Below, piece after piece: positions 1-6,926 of a stretch of 18,943 nucleotides of DNA (positions within the stretch are counted from its first letter, which is position 1; each line of letters begins with the position of its first letter). Origin of the DNA: an uncultured Collinsella sp. (GTDB lineage: Bacteria; Actinomycetota; Coriobacteriia; Coriobacteriales; Coriobacteriaceae); contig URZJ01000012.1 of the NCBI GenBank assembly GCA_900552395.1, forward strand, positions 1-18,943. Direction: 5' to 3'. Under the pieces are notes generated by a model. It had not been told where the DNA came from, made no database searches, and worked only from the letters and a program-made list of their open reading frames with translations. A program made the translations under genes and the position numbers.

Positions 1-224
1 ATGCGGCGGTCAAGCACGGTATCCCGCGTGCGGATGCTTATCGCATTGTGAGCCAGATGGTGCTGGGTACGGCAAAGCTGCAGCTTGCAACTGGCCAGCA
101 TCCTGCGGCGATGAAGGATGCCGTATGCTCGCCCGGTGGTGCCACCATCAAGGGCGTCGTTGCGCTCGAGGACGCCGGCATGCGCAGCGCCCTGGTCAAG
201 GCAATCGACGCAACCCTCCAGTAA
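1..224 (+). CDS. proC: Pyrroline-5-carboxylate reductase, C-terminal part (5' truncated)
   Basis: This is the last 73 residues of an NADPH-dependent pyrroline-5-carboxylate reductase, which makes proline from pyrroline-5-carboxylate in the cytoplasm. The 5' end lies outside the window; the reading frame has complete codons from base 3 and ends at TAA 222-224. The visible part carries the dimerisation-domain signature of the ProC family: a helix reading PRADAYRIVSQMVLGTAK, then HPAAMKDAVCSPGGATIKG, where the SPGG(A/T)T(I) block is diagnostic. The last helix, ALEDAGMRSALVKAIDATL, is where the family normally ends, so the C-terminus looks intact. The stop codon is the first three bases of a 15-bp direct repeat (222-236, again at 345-359) belonging to the inverted-repeat element just downstream. 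The family call is confident; nothing can be said about the missing part or its promoter. Confidence 0.9.
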   Translation, partial: AAVKHGIPRADAYRIVSQMVLGTAKLQLATGQHPAAMKDAVCSPGGATIKGVVALEDAGMRSALVKAIDATLQ

Positions 225-384
225 AACCGACCAAAAAAGGGACAGGTTTATGTTGGCAGGTTTTTCCTGCGGTTTTGTCCTTTTAGCGAAAAGTGCCCCG
301 CAACTGGCTCAATTCCAGTTGCGGGGCACTTGCGTTTGCCCAGATAAAACCGACCAAAATAAACCTGTCCCTTTTTGGCAGGTT
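222..384. repeat. Nested inverted-repeat element between proC and a small membrane gene
   Basis: Two arms of 31 bp (234-264 and, inverted, 346-376) match at 28 of 31 positions. The first 18 bases, AAAAAGGGACAGGTTTAT, are identical. A 15-bp direct repeat, TAAAACCGACCAAAA, occurs at 222-236 and 345-359, and GGCAGGTT recurs at 255-262 and 377-384. A perfect 17-bp hairpin (291-331) sits at the centre. The whole looks like a short non-coding palindromic element of the REP/BIME or miniature-element kind rather than a simple terminator. It fills the gap between two convergent genes. Confidence 0.7.
291..331. terminator. Perfect 17-bp hairpin, probable bidirectional terminator
   Basis: The arms at 291-307 and 315-331 are exact reverse complements (AAGTGCCCCGCAACTGG) with a 7-base loop. 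Read on the minus strand, the stem is followed by TTTCGCTAAAA, and the end of the stem itself adds U residues. It therefore best serves the minus-strand small membrane gene. The plus-strand side has only a weak T-rich tail, but the stem could still stop proC transcripts. Confidence 0.7.
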
Positions 385-556
385 AGTCCCAGAAGCTGTC
401 TTCTTCGTCCTCGGACTTGGGGCCGCGGTCGACATACATCTTATGGGTGCGCTTCTCCATTACAAAGGCAATAATCGCAAACAGCAGGATGCCGCCGGCG
501 AAAAGGATGGCAAAACCGGTGCGGGTGCCAAACAAAAAGGAAAAAACTGCGTCCAT
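383..556 (-). CDS. Small single-pass membrane protein, 57 residues, unknown function
   Basis: Read on the minus strand from ATG at 556-554 to TAA at 385-383. The product starts MDAVFSFLFGTRTGFAIL. It has one hydrophobic segment at about residues 14-33 (GFAILFAGGILLFAIIAFVM), then a basic patch (EKRTHK), and ends in a very acidic tail, SEDEEDSFWD. The basic patch right after the helix predicts that the C-terminus is cytoplasmic. A ribosome site, AGAAGG, lies 6 bases before the start. The clear translation signal, coding-like codon choice and TM-plus-acidic-tail design support a real gene rather than chance. I do not recognise a named family with certainty. It converges with proC and diverges from serS, sharing its upstream region. 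It could be a small regulator or accessory subunit of a membrane complex, but nothing in the neighbours says which. Confidence 0.75.
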   Translation of the reverse strand: MDAVFSFLFGTRTGFAILFAGGILLFAIIAFVMEKRTHKMYVDRGPKSEDEEDSFWD

Positions 557-580
557 TGGGTGCCTTCTTGCGTAGTTGAG

Positions 581-638
581 TTGGGTCGTAAACGCTCATA
601 AGTATATACTTGCCCATACATGTACAAGGTTGCAACCT
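581..638. promoter_or_regulatory. Divergent promoter region of serS and the small membrane gene, with stacked palindromes
   Basis: On the plus strand TTGGGT (581-586), an 18-base spacer and TATACT (605-610) form a reasonable promoter for serS. AGTATATACT (601-610) is itself palindromic, so a TATACT also reads on the minus strand (606-601). The minus-strand -35 candidate, TTGTAC (627-622), has only a 15-base spacer and is weaker. Further palindromes follow: TACATGTA near 618-625 and the perfect 12-mer AGGTTGCAACCT (627-638), which may be an operator. Confidence 0.45.
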
Positions 639-667
639 AAATGGAATGTATATCGCCGGAGGATCTA

Positions 668-1951
668 ATGCTTGATATCAAGTTTGTTCGCGAGAACCCC
701 GATGCCATCGATGTCGCCATGGCTAACCGCCAGACGTCTTGGGATCGCGAGAAGTTCTTTGAGCTCGACGACGAGCGTCGTGCCGTCATCACTGAGGTTG
801 AGGAACTTCAAGCCACGCGCAATGCCGAGTCCAAGAAGATCGGCGCCCTGATGAAGGAGGGCAAGAAGGACGAGGCCGAGGCCGCCAAGGAGGCCGTGCG
901 CGCCGTCAACGAGAAGATTGACGGTCTGGCCGAGCGCCGCACCGCCCTCGAGCAGGAGCAGTACGACTTCATGGCTCACCTGCCCAACATTCCTTGCGAG
1001 GCCACGCCGTACGGCAAGGACGAGGACGAGAACATCGAGCGCCGTCGTTGGGGCACCCCGCGCGAGTTCGACTTCGACTTTAAGCCGCACTGGGATCTGG
1101 GCACCGACCTCGACATCCTTGACTTCGAGCGCGGCAACAAGCTCTCCGGCAGCCGCTTCACCGTTCTCGGTGGCGCCGGCGCCCGTCTTGAGCGCGCCCT
1201 CATCAACTTCTTCCTCGATACGCACACCAGCCGTGGTTTTAAGGAGTGGTGGCCGCCCATCGTCGTCAAGCGTCAGACCATGTTCGGCACGGGCCAGCTG
1301 CCCAAGTTCGAGGACGACGCCTATCACGTCTCGGGCGACAACTTCCTGATCCCCACCGCCGAGGTCGTGCTCACCAACCTGCACGCCGGTGAGGTCCTCG
1401 ACGCCGACACCCTGCCGCGCCGCTACACCGCCTTCACCCCCTGCTTCCGCGAGGAGGCCGGTTCCGCCGGTCGCGATACCCGTGGCATCATCCGTCAGCA
1501 CGAGTTCGACAAGGTCGAGATGGTAAAGTTTGCCAAGCCGGAGGAGTCCGACGAGGAGCTCGAGAGCATGACCGCCGAGGCCGAGTTCCTGCTGCAGCAG
1601 CTGGGTCTTCCGTATCGCGTGATTAGCCTGTGCACCGGCGACCTGGGCTTCTCCGCCCGTCAGACCTACGACGTCGAGGTCTGGCTGCCGAGCTACAACG
1701 CCTACAAGGAGATCAGCTCCTGCTCCAACTGCGGTGACTTCCAGGCCCGTCGCGCCAACATCAAGTATCGCGACCCCGAGAACTTCAAGGGTTCGCGCTA
1801 TCTGCACACCCTCAACGGTTCCGGTCTGCCGGCTGGCCGTACCATGGCAGCCATTCTGGAGAACTACCAGAACGCTGACGGCACCATCACGATCCCCGAG
1901 GTTCTGCGTCCCTACATGGGTGGCCTCGAGAAGATCGAGCCGGTCGCGTAG
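668..1951 (+). CDS. serS: Serine--tRNA ligase (seryl-tRNA synthetase)
   Basis: Charges tRNA-Ser (and tRNA-Sec where present) with serine in the cytoplasm, using ATP. The 427-residue product has the standard length and layout. Residues 1 to about 105 form the N-terminal coiled-coil arm that grips the long variable arm of tRNA-Ser (MLDIKFVRENPDAI, then charged helices rich in E/K). The class II catalytic core follows. Motif 2 is visible as FREEAGSAGRDTRGIIRQHE at about residue 260, and motif 3 as GSGLPAGRTMAAILENYQ at about residue 380. The serine-site stretch TAEVVLTNLH is also present. I chose ATG 668 over an in-frame ATG at 641 because GGAGG (658-662) lies 5 bases before 668 and the family starts MLDIKF. 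It is a single-gene unit closed by a strong terminator at 1975-2003. Nothing looks altered. Confidence 0.98.
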   Translation: MLDIKFVRENPDAIDVAMANRQTSWDREKFFELDDERRAVITEVEELQATRNAESKKIGALMKEGKKDEAEAAKEAVRAVNEKIDGLAERRTALEQEQYDFMAHLPNIPCEATPYGKDEDENIERRRWGTPREFDFDFKPHWDLGTDLDILDFERGNKLSGSRFTVLGGAGARLERALINFFLDTHTSRGFKEWWPPIVVKRQTMFGTGQLPKFEDDAYHVSGDNFLIPTAEVVLTNLHAGEVLDADTLPRRYTAFTPCFREEAGSAGRDTRGIIRQHEFDKVEMVKFAKPEESDEELESMTAEAEFLLQQLGLPYRVISLCTGDLGFSARQTYDVEVWLPSYNAYKEISSCSNCGDFQARRANIKYRDPENFKGSRYLHTLNGSGLPAGRTMAAILENYQNADGTITIPEVLRPYMGGLEKIEPVA

Positions 1952-1974
1952 ATTGGCTGCATAAGCGATTTGCT

Positions 1975-2003
1975 AGGGCACTCCTTTTTGGGGTGCCCTT
2001 TTT
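1975..2003 (+). terminator. Rho-independent terminator of serS
   Basis: Stem AGGGCACTCC (1975-1984), loop TTTTT, stem GGGGTGCCCT (1990-1999) with one T-G pair, then a run of T residues to 2003. It lies 23 bases after the serS stop. Confidence 0.9.
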
Positions 2004-2122
2004 GTGTGCGGCCATACCATGCTGTGCGGACAGCTCAATAGAAAACACACGAACAACTGTTCTGTATACAGCCATCTACCTGCTATGCTTTTGCTAAATA
2101 AGAGCGAGAGAAAGGGGACGCG

Positions 2123-2500
2123 ATGGAGCTGTTTGATGATCGGGTGGTTTTGTTTGAGAGCGACGAGGGCGGGGAGTACCTGCTTGTGACGTGTGAGCCG
2201 TCTGGCATGGGTGGCCTGGTGGTTCGACAGACGAGCGAGGGGCCGTTGACGCAATGGTGCTACGAGGAGTCGTCTCATGTGGTTGAGACGTTTGTGGCGC
2301 ACGAGGGGCTTGTGGCCCTAGAGCATTTCTATGGGGTCCAGACATCTAATCAGGTTGCTCGCATGTTGAGCATCTCGTTTGCCGATTATGATTGTGCCCA
2401 GCGGGTGAGATCGCTCCTGAGGGAACTTGATGCTAAGTTTGACGTGATCGAAAAGCCAATCGATCGTACGGGGAATGGCGGTATATGCGGAGCAGCATGA
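2123..2500 (+). CDS. Hypothetical protein, 125 residues
   Basis: I do not recognise this protein. It starts at ATG 2123, 6 bases after a good ribosome site (GAAAGGGG, 2109-2116), and ends at TGA 2498-2500. The sequence starts MELFDDRVVLFESDEGGEYL and is acidic and soluble, with no signal peptide or membrane helix. The first 75 residues alternate short hydrophobic strands (VVLFES, YLLVTCE, GGLVVRQ), as in a small beta-rich domain. Residues 80-112 look helical (VARMLSISFADYDCAQRVRSLLRELDAKF). The tail is Gly/Cys-containing (GNGGICGAA). Upstream, 2005-2122 is an AT-richer intergenic stretch with a weak TATGCT-type -10 near 2083. No hairpin terminator is visible behind it, and the tRNA-Arg promoter begins 37 bases after its stop. 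Codon use is like its neighbours, if slightly richer in T. It could be a lineage-specific protein. Confidence 0.7.
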   Translation: MELFDDRVVLFESDEGGEYLLVTCEPSGMGGLVVRQTSEGPLTQWCYEESSHVVETFVAHEGLVALEHFYGVQTSNQVARMLSISFADYDCAQRVRSLLRELDAKFDVIEKPIDRTGNGGICGAA

Positions 2501-2536
2501 CAAGACTGCGTTCCACAAAAAAGTTTGAAATTGTGC

Positions 2537-2568
2537 TTGACTCCAATAAGCTAAAGTGGTTTTATATG
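2537..2568 (+). promoter_or_regulatory. Promoter of tRNA-Arg
   Basis: TTGACT (2537-2542) is a near-perfect -35. An AT-rich -10 region follows, TTTATATG (2561-2568), with an 18-20 base spacer depending on the hexamer chosen. The mature tRNA begins 10 bases later, so transcription would start almost at its 5' end. Confidence 0.55.
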
Positions 2569-2577
2569 TCTTGCGCT

Positions 2578-2654
2578 GCGGCGTTACCTCAGCTGGATAG
2601 AGGGTCTGACTACGAATCAGAACGTCATAGGTTCGAATCCTATACGCCGCACCA
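2578..2654 (+). tRNA. tRNA-Arg, anticodon ACG
   Basis: A complete 77-base cloverleaf. The acceptor arms GCGGCGT (2578-2584) and ACGCCGC (2644-2650) pair fully. The D arm is CCTC/GAGG, and the anticodon stem TCTGA/TCAGA holds the loop CTACGAA with ACG at 2612-2614. The T arm is ATAGG-TTCGAAT-CCTAT, with discriminator A2651. The CCA end is encoded (2652-2654). A34 is expected to be deaminated to inosine by TadA so that it reads CGU, CGC and CGA codons. Confidence 0.98.
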
Positions 2655-2663
2655 TTTGAGATT

Positions 2664-2688
2664 AAAGCTCCCGGCAACGGGGGCTTTT
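2664..2688 (+). terminator. Terminator of tRNA-Arg
   Basis: Stem AAAGCTCCCG (2664-2673), loop GCAA, stem CGGGGGCTTT (2678-2687) with one T-G pair, then a T-rich tail (CTTTTCTTTT-type). It begins 10 bases after the tRNA CCA. Confidence 0.9.
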
Positions 2689-2816
2689 CTTTTGCGCCAG
2701 CTTGAGTGCTTTCGTCCAAAGGGACGATTTCCTGTCGACTCGTGTAAGATTCCGAGTAGATGTCGCGACTTATTCGCGACCACTCCTTCTCAAGCGACCG
2801 ATCAGGGTGATATTTC

Positions 2817-5258
2817 GTGGCAGAGCGTCCGACATACAAGCTCAGGTTTCTCGATCCCAAGAAGCGCTTTCCGGCGATGCCCGAGCAGCCTGCGGGACGC
2901 TCATATGGCGTGGTCTGGAAACTCTTTGGCGAGGATCAGCATGAATCTTGTTATGTCGTCGAATTCGTTGGCAAAAGCCATGTGTCGCTTTTGGGCTACG
3001 TAAGCGTTTCGGGTGAGGTGTACAAGGTGGACCGCCCCGTCAGCGAGGCTCCGCTGCCCAACGATCCCGACATGGAACTGGTCCTTGACGAGTCGGACTC
3101 CGGTATTGGTGAGATTGTGGTTCGGGGAGCCAACGGCACAATGCGCGCGTGCGCGCGAACCGTCGGCTCTCCCGAAGGCCCCATGCGCGAGCAGTCCGAC
3201 CACGAGACATGGAATTCGACCCGCTCCCTTCCTTACGGCGAGTTCATGGCATCGATGTTCCTGCGCTACGTGATATTCGCTGACTCCGAAAATGCCATTG
3301 CGAGCACGGCGGACGCCGGCGGACTCGACGAGGGTATGCAAAATGTTATCGACAAGATCAAGCTCGTAAAGTTGCCCGAGCCGGTCGAGGTGTTTTTGGG
3401 CTTTAACACGGCACCGCTCCCTGATGCTATCGAGACGCTGCTTTACCGCGTTGACCATGCCGAGAATCCGAGCGGTATCGAGCGCTATGCCGCTGCCCTT
3501 ATGAGTGAAATTGACTTGCCCCGCCTGCGCACCATCGCTGCCAAGTCCGAGATGAGCCTGGCTCGCATTGATCGTTCAAAGCTTTTCTATCTCAATTTTG
3601 ATCGTAGCCTGCTGGACCAGGACGAGATTGACATGCTGCTTGCCATCGAGTGCCGTCTCAACCGCCTCTCCGGCATCCTTGAGCGCATCGGGGCTGGATT
3701 GGTCCCCGCGGCCTCGTCGCCGAGCCTTGAGGGCTGCGCGCTCTTTGATGCGTGGCATATCGCTAAGACGACCAACGATGTTCCTCGACTGCTCGATACG
3801 GCCTCGAGCGATAACCCGTGGGGCGAACCGGGTACGGTGGCTTGCCAGCCGGGCGGTGAGTGGGATGTGCGTACCCGCTTCGCGCGTATTGTCGAGGCGC
3901 TTAACGTGGTCACGCGGCTCGACTATACCTATCGGGCAAACGTTGCCGAGGGGATTATGCTCGTTCGGTTTGGGCAGTCTGTCGTTGATGCCATGCCGCA
4001 ACGTGAATACGACGCTCAAGATGACGCCTGGCACGAGCTGGACGAGGACACGCGCACGATCTGGGCCGCGGAGCACGATGCGCGCGTGGCACTCACGCTT
4101 GCGGCAGCGTGTTTTGCCGCGGGCACCTGCATCACGCGCTGCTATGTGCAGATTGCTGCTCCCGACAGTGAGCAGGGCGAGTGCGTTGTCGCAACGTATT
4201 TCTTTGGGCGTGCGGCCTATCTGGCCGATTGCGTGCCTGTCGCCAAGGATCTTGAGAGCATGGACATGGACGATATGCCGTGCAAGCGTGTGCTTGAGGC
4301 GTATGAGTCAACCGCTCCGGAGACGATTGAGCCGGCGGAGGTTCATGCTCGTCCGCGTGATGACCATCGCATGCTGCCGCCGGCGCTGCGCGATCTGCTG
4401 CTTGCCGATACGGCTGACGAGCTGGAGGTCATGGAAGAGGACGACGACCCATACGTGGCCCGTGTTGTTGAATTGCGCGAGCAGGCAAAAGTCGACCGTA
4501 CAGGTGCTTTTGAAGGCTTTTCCCGTCTTGTTGAGGAGTTGGAGGCTAAGTGCGCCGTCGCCGAGCTTTTGGCGACAGGTCCGGTTCAAACGCAGTTTTG
4601 CGATAACCAGCTGGTGCGCATGGTGCTACCGGTGTTGGAAGAAGACCGCTCTGTGCGAATCCTTCGTGCGCCCGATGCGCTGTACTTTGCCCAGCACGAG
4701 ATCTGCAGCTTTTACGCCGAGCAAGAGGACTTTGAACGAGCACTGCCCGAGGTGCGCCATCTTTACGATCTGGCGCGCTCGTCCATGCAGTCGCACTTTG
4801 CGCTCATCAACGTGCTTGCGCGTCTGGAGCGCTTTGACGAGATTATCGAGGTGGCGCGCCACGGCCTACGTATTGCCAGCGATCGTTCTGCAATCGGCTA
4901 CCTGTTCTATCGCTTGGCGTTTGCCTATTGGAATTGCGATCAGCTCGATCTGGCGCTGGCTTGTTACCGTCTGGTGCCGCGCGGCGAGGAGTCGGGCAGC
5001 AGCGCACTGGAAGAAATGCAGGGCCTTATGAACGAGATGGGCGTCAGCGAGCCTCCGACGTTCGAGGAAGCGGTCGAGACCATCCACAAGGCTGGACTCG
5101 AATTGCCGCCCGTGCCCGCGGTGACCAATCAGCTTGCGGATGCCGCCGTGCAGCTGGTCGATAACGGCTTCTTTTTCCTGGCGCGCGGTTGCATCTTCCA
5201 AATGTGGCGCACCATGGGTAACGACGAGCTCGGCTCCCTCAACCGCTCGCTGGGGTAG
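2817..5258 (+). CDS. Large hypothetical protein with TPR-like C-terminal helices, 813 residues
   Basis: I cannot name this protein. It starts at GTG 2817 (MAERPTYKLRFLDPKKRFPA), preceded by the purine-rich AGGGTGA (2806-2812); the next ATG in frame is at 2878 and would lose the first 20 residues. It ends at TAG 5256-5258. There is no signal peptide or transmembrane segment, and the composition is strongly acidic with many D/E-rich stretches (MEEDDDPYV near residue 540). The middle, about residues 160-450, is mostly alpha-helical. From about residue 625 to 735 there are consecutive amphipathic helices with TPR spacing (FYAEQEDFERALPEVRHL, FALINVLARLERFDEIIEVA, YLFYRLAFAYWNCDQLDLAL), so this end probably binds a partner protein. 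It stands alone between two tRNA genes, each with its own terminator or promoter. The size and helical layout suggest a scaffold or co-regulator; this is inference only. Confidence 0.85.
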   Translation: MAERPTYKLRFLDPKKRFPAMPEQPAGRSYGVVWKLFGEDQHESCYVVEFVGKSHVSLLGYVSVSGEVYKVDRPVSEAPLPNDPDMELVLDESDSGIGEIVVRGANGTMRACARTVGSPEGPMREQSDHETWNSTRSLPYGEFMASMFLRYVIFADSENAIASTADAGGLDEGMQNVIDKIKLVKLPEPVEVFLGFNTAPLPDAIETLLYRVDHAENPSGIERYAAALMSEIDLPRLRTIAAKSEMSLARIDRSKLFYLNFDRSLLDQDEIDMLLAIECRLNRLSGILERIGAGLVPAASSPSLEGCALFDAWHIAKTTNDVPRLLDTASSDNPWGEPGTVACQPGGEWDVRTRFARIVEALNVVTRLDYTYRANVAEGIMLVRFGQSVVDAMPQREYDAQDDAWHELDEDTRTIWAAEHDARVALTLAAACFAAGTCITRCYVQIAAPDSEQGECVVATYFFGRAAYLADCVPVAKDLESMDMDDMPCKRVLEAYESTAPETIEPAEVHARPRDDHRMLPPALRDLLLADTADELEVMEEDDDPYVARVVELREQAKVDRTGAFEGFSRLVEELEAKCAVAELLATGPVQTQFCDNQLVRMVLPVLEEDRSVRILRAPDALYFAQHEICSFYAEQEDFERALPEVRHLYDLARSSMQSHFALINVLARLERFDEIIEVARHGLRIASDRSAIGYLFYRLAFAYWNCDQLDLALACYRLVPRGEESGSSALEEMQGLMNEMGVSEPPTFEEAVETIHKAGLELPPVPAVTNQLADAAVQLVDNGFFFLARGCIFQMWRTMGNDELGSLNRSLG

Positions 5259-5309
5259 GGGCGAAAACTGCAAGGAGGAAAGGCCGCTGGGCAATTAGAA
5301 AATTCCCTC

Positions 5310-5338
5310 TTGCCCAACTTCGACTGTTTGGTTACTAT
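5310..5338 (+). promoter_or_regulatory. Promoter of tRNA-Ser
   Basis: TTGCCC (5310-5315), an exact 17-base spacer, and TACTAT (5333-5338), which puts the start a few bases before the tRNA at 5353. The -35 lies in one arm of a 7-bp inverted repeat (TGGGCAA 5288-5294 and TTGCCCA 5310-5316). Confidence 0.65.
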
Positions 5339-5352
5339 AGAACGGCTGTTAC

Positions 5353-5443
5353 GGAGAGCTGACCGAGAGGCCGAAGGTGCTCGCCTGCTAAGCGAGTATG
5401 CCCCAAAAGGGCATCTGGGGTTCGAATCCCCAGCTCTCCGCCA
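5353..5443 (+). tRNA. tRNA-Ser, anticodon GCT
   Basis: A 91-base class II tRNA. Acceptor GGAGAGC (5353-5359) pairs with GCTCTCC (5433-5439). Anticodon stem CTCGC/GCGAG holds loop CTGCTAA with GCT at 5387-5389, reading AGC and AGU. The long variable arm typical of tRNA-Ser follows (TATGCCCC-AAAA-GGGCAT). The T arm is CTGGGG-TTCGAAT-CCCCAG, with discriminator G5440 and encoded CCA 5441-5443. It is the substrate class for the serS product encoded upstream. Confidence 0.98.
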
Positions 5444-5457
5444 GTACGAATTTGAAG

Positions 5458-5484
5458 AAGGGTCCCATTTGGGGCCCTTTTATT
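5458..5484 (+). terminator. Terminator of tRNA-Ser
   Basis: Stem AAGGGTCCC (5458-5466), loop ATTT, stem GGGGCCCTT (5471-5479) with one T-G pair, then TTTTATTAT. It begins 15 bases after the tRNA CCA. Confidence 0.9.
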
Positions 5485-5497
5485 ATCAAGAATGGCG

Positions 5498-5513
5498 GCT
5501 GGGGATTCGAACC
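5498..5513 (-). repeat. Inverted copy of the tRNA-Ser T-arm sequence
   Basis: Read on the minus strand this is GGTTCGAATCCCCAGC, identical over 16 bases to the tRNA-Ser T arm at 5419-5434. It sits between the tRNA terminator and the dacA terminator. It could be a relic of integration at the tRNA, a remnant of a decayed tRNA on the minus strand, or a duplication able to base-pair with the tRNA transcript. Confidence 0.6.
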
Positions 5514-5514
5514 T

Positions 5515-5548
5515 CAAAAAAGGAGGCATCCTTTCGGACGCCTCCTTT
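5515..5548 (-). terminator. Terminator of the minus-strand carboxypeptidase gene
   Basis: Read on the minus strand: AAAGGAGGC (5548-5540), an inner GGA/TCC pair around a 4-base loop, then GCCTCCTTT (5527-5519), followed by a T run (5520-5515). One A-C mismatch interrupts the stem. It lies 24 bases after the stop codon. Confidence 0.85.
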
Positions 5549-5572
5549 CAGTGGACTTATTATTCTTGCGCC

Positions 5573-6926
5573 CTACACCTCGGGCGCCTTGGCGACGGTC
5601 TCGCTTTCTGCCGTGAGTGGGCGGTTGTCGATGCGACGGCCCAAGCGATCGAGCTTCACGAGTAGCCATTCAATGGGATTCGGCCCTGCGCCTTCCTCGT
5701 CGGCAACTAGGTCCATGACGGCGATCTTGGTGCCGTCCTGCTTGAGCGTGACGCTGCCCACCTTGTCGCCCACATGCACCGTGCCCGAAAGATCGTCGTA
5801 GCTAACCTTTTCGGTCACCTCGCCGGCAAGGGAAAACACGGTCGCTTGCGCCGTGGGATCGGCGAGTGTGGCGTCGATCGTCTTATCCGTCCAGTCGGTT
5901 TGACCAATGCGCGCCATAAGCGGGTTGCCGTTGGCGGTCTTTTCCTGTGTGTTGGCGATTGCGACCGTCACCTTGTGACCGTAGTACCAATTGGCAAGGG
6001 TTGCGGTATCGGTAAAGCGCTGGTCGGTGGTGGTGGAGTTCAAAACGACGGTGTAGATCTCGTCGCCGTCGCGGTTGTAGGCGCTCGTAAAGCAATAGCC
6101 CGCGTCGTCGGTGGTGCCGGTCTTGCCACCGATGTTGCCATCTTGGCCCAGCAAATAGTTATGCGTGTCCATGGAATGCGAATGGTCGGTGCCGTCGGCG
6201 CCCGTGACCTCGATCCAGGAATCTTCGCTCGCTACGACCTCGCGGATCGTGTCGTTTTTCATGGCCTCCTGCATCATCAGCGCTACGTCGTGTGCGGTTG
6301 AGTGCATATCGCCAGCCCACTCATCAAAGTCCAGACCATGCGGGTTTTCAAAAAGCGTGCCGGTGCAACCGAGCTTCTTAGCGCGCTCGTTCATGGCTTT
6401 CACAAATGTTGCCTCGGCGTCTTTGGTCTTAGGGTCGATCTTCTTGCCCACATATTCGGCGAGCACGATGGCGGCGTCGTCGCGATAGCGGTGGTTACCG
6501 CAGATTTTATAGGCCGCGCAGTGCCTGCTTCACGGTGAGCTCGTCGCCTTCGAGTAGGCCGGCTGTTGAATTGCCCACGGTGGCTGCGGCGTTGCTCACC
6601 GTGACCTTCTCGTCCATCTTGCAATTCTCGACGGTTAGGATTGCGGTCATGACCTTGGTGATCGAGGCAATCTTGACCTGCTCATCGGCGCCGCGGGCAT
6701 AGTAGACGGTGCCGTCTTTGCCCATGACGAGGGCATTGGTCGCATCGATATCGGGCAGGTTTTCGGCCGTGATGCCGCGCGCATCGGCGGTTTTGCCGCA
6801 AACATTGTCGGTCGTGAGCACTTGGGCGCCGGCGACGGTGGGCACGCCAGCGGCAAGGGCGATAGCGCAGACAAAGCCGGCGGCAAGCTGGGCTGAGCGC
6901 TTTGCAAAAGAGGTGAGGGACTTCAC
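5573..6926 (-). pseudogene. dacA: D-alanyl-D-alanine carboxypeptidase (class A PBP5/DacA type), frameshifted
   Basis: This family removes the terminal D-alanine from peptidoglycan stem peptides outside the membrane. The N-terminal part (6926 down to a TAA at 6509-6507) has a Sec signal peptide (basic KSLTSFAKR, hydrophobic core, VAGA cleavage). I take GTG 6926-6924 as start because it gives a standard signal peptide; an upstream ATG at 6995 would add 23 residues. Motif 1, SITK, is in ASITKVMTAILTVENCKM. After TVKQALRGL the frame ends, and the rest continues one frame over as ..DDAAIVLAEYVGKK, with motif 3 as GGKTGTTDDAG and a PBP5_C-like beta domain. It ends in an amphipathic IEWLLVKLDRLGRRI stretch. 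The break falls where SxN motif 2 (SGNDAA-like) belongs. The resumed frame reads ICGNHRYRDDAA, lacking the Ser and carrying five extra residues. As written it makes no full enzyme. A sequence error is possible. The gene is divergent from the VanR-like gene. Confidence 0.85.

Noticed and set aside
641..667. Upstream in-frame start of serS
   Set aside because: The nine extra residues are not part of the family and the ribosome site fits only the ATG at 668.
665..1807. 380-codon open frame on the minus strand opposite serS
   Set aside because: Low-complexity Leu/Val/Gly-rich product caused by the GC-rich codon pattern of serS read backwards; no start signals and no domain.
2318..2860. Minus-strand frame containing AAYRIRTYDVLIRSQTLYPAE
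   Set aside because: This peptide is the well-known false translation of a tRNA gene read antisense (here tRNA-Arg).
3568..5031. 487-codon open frame inside the 813-residue gene
   Set aside because: Arg/Ser/Cys-rich composition typical of a +1 shadow frame; the 2817-5258 frame has balanced protein-like composition.
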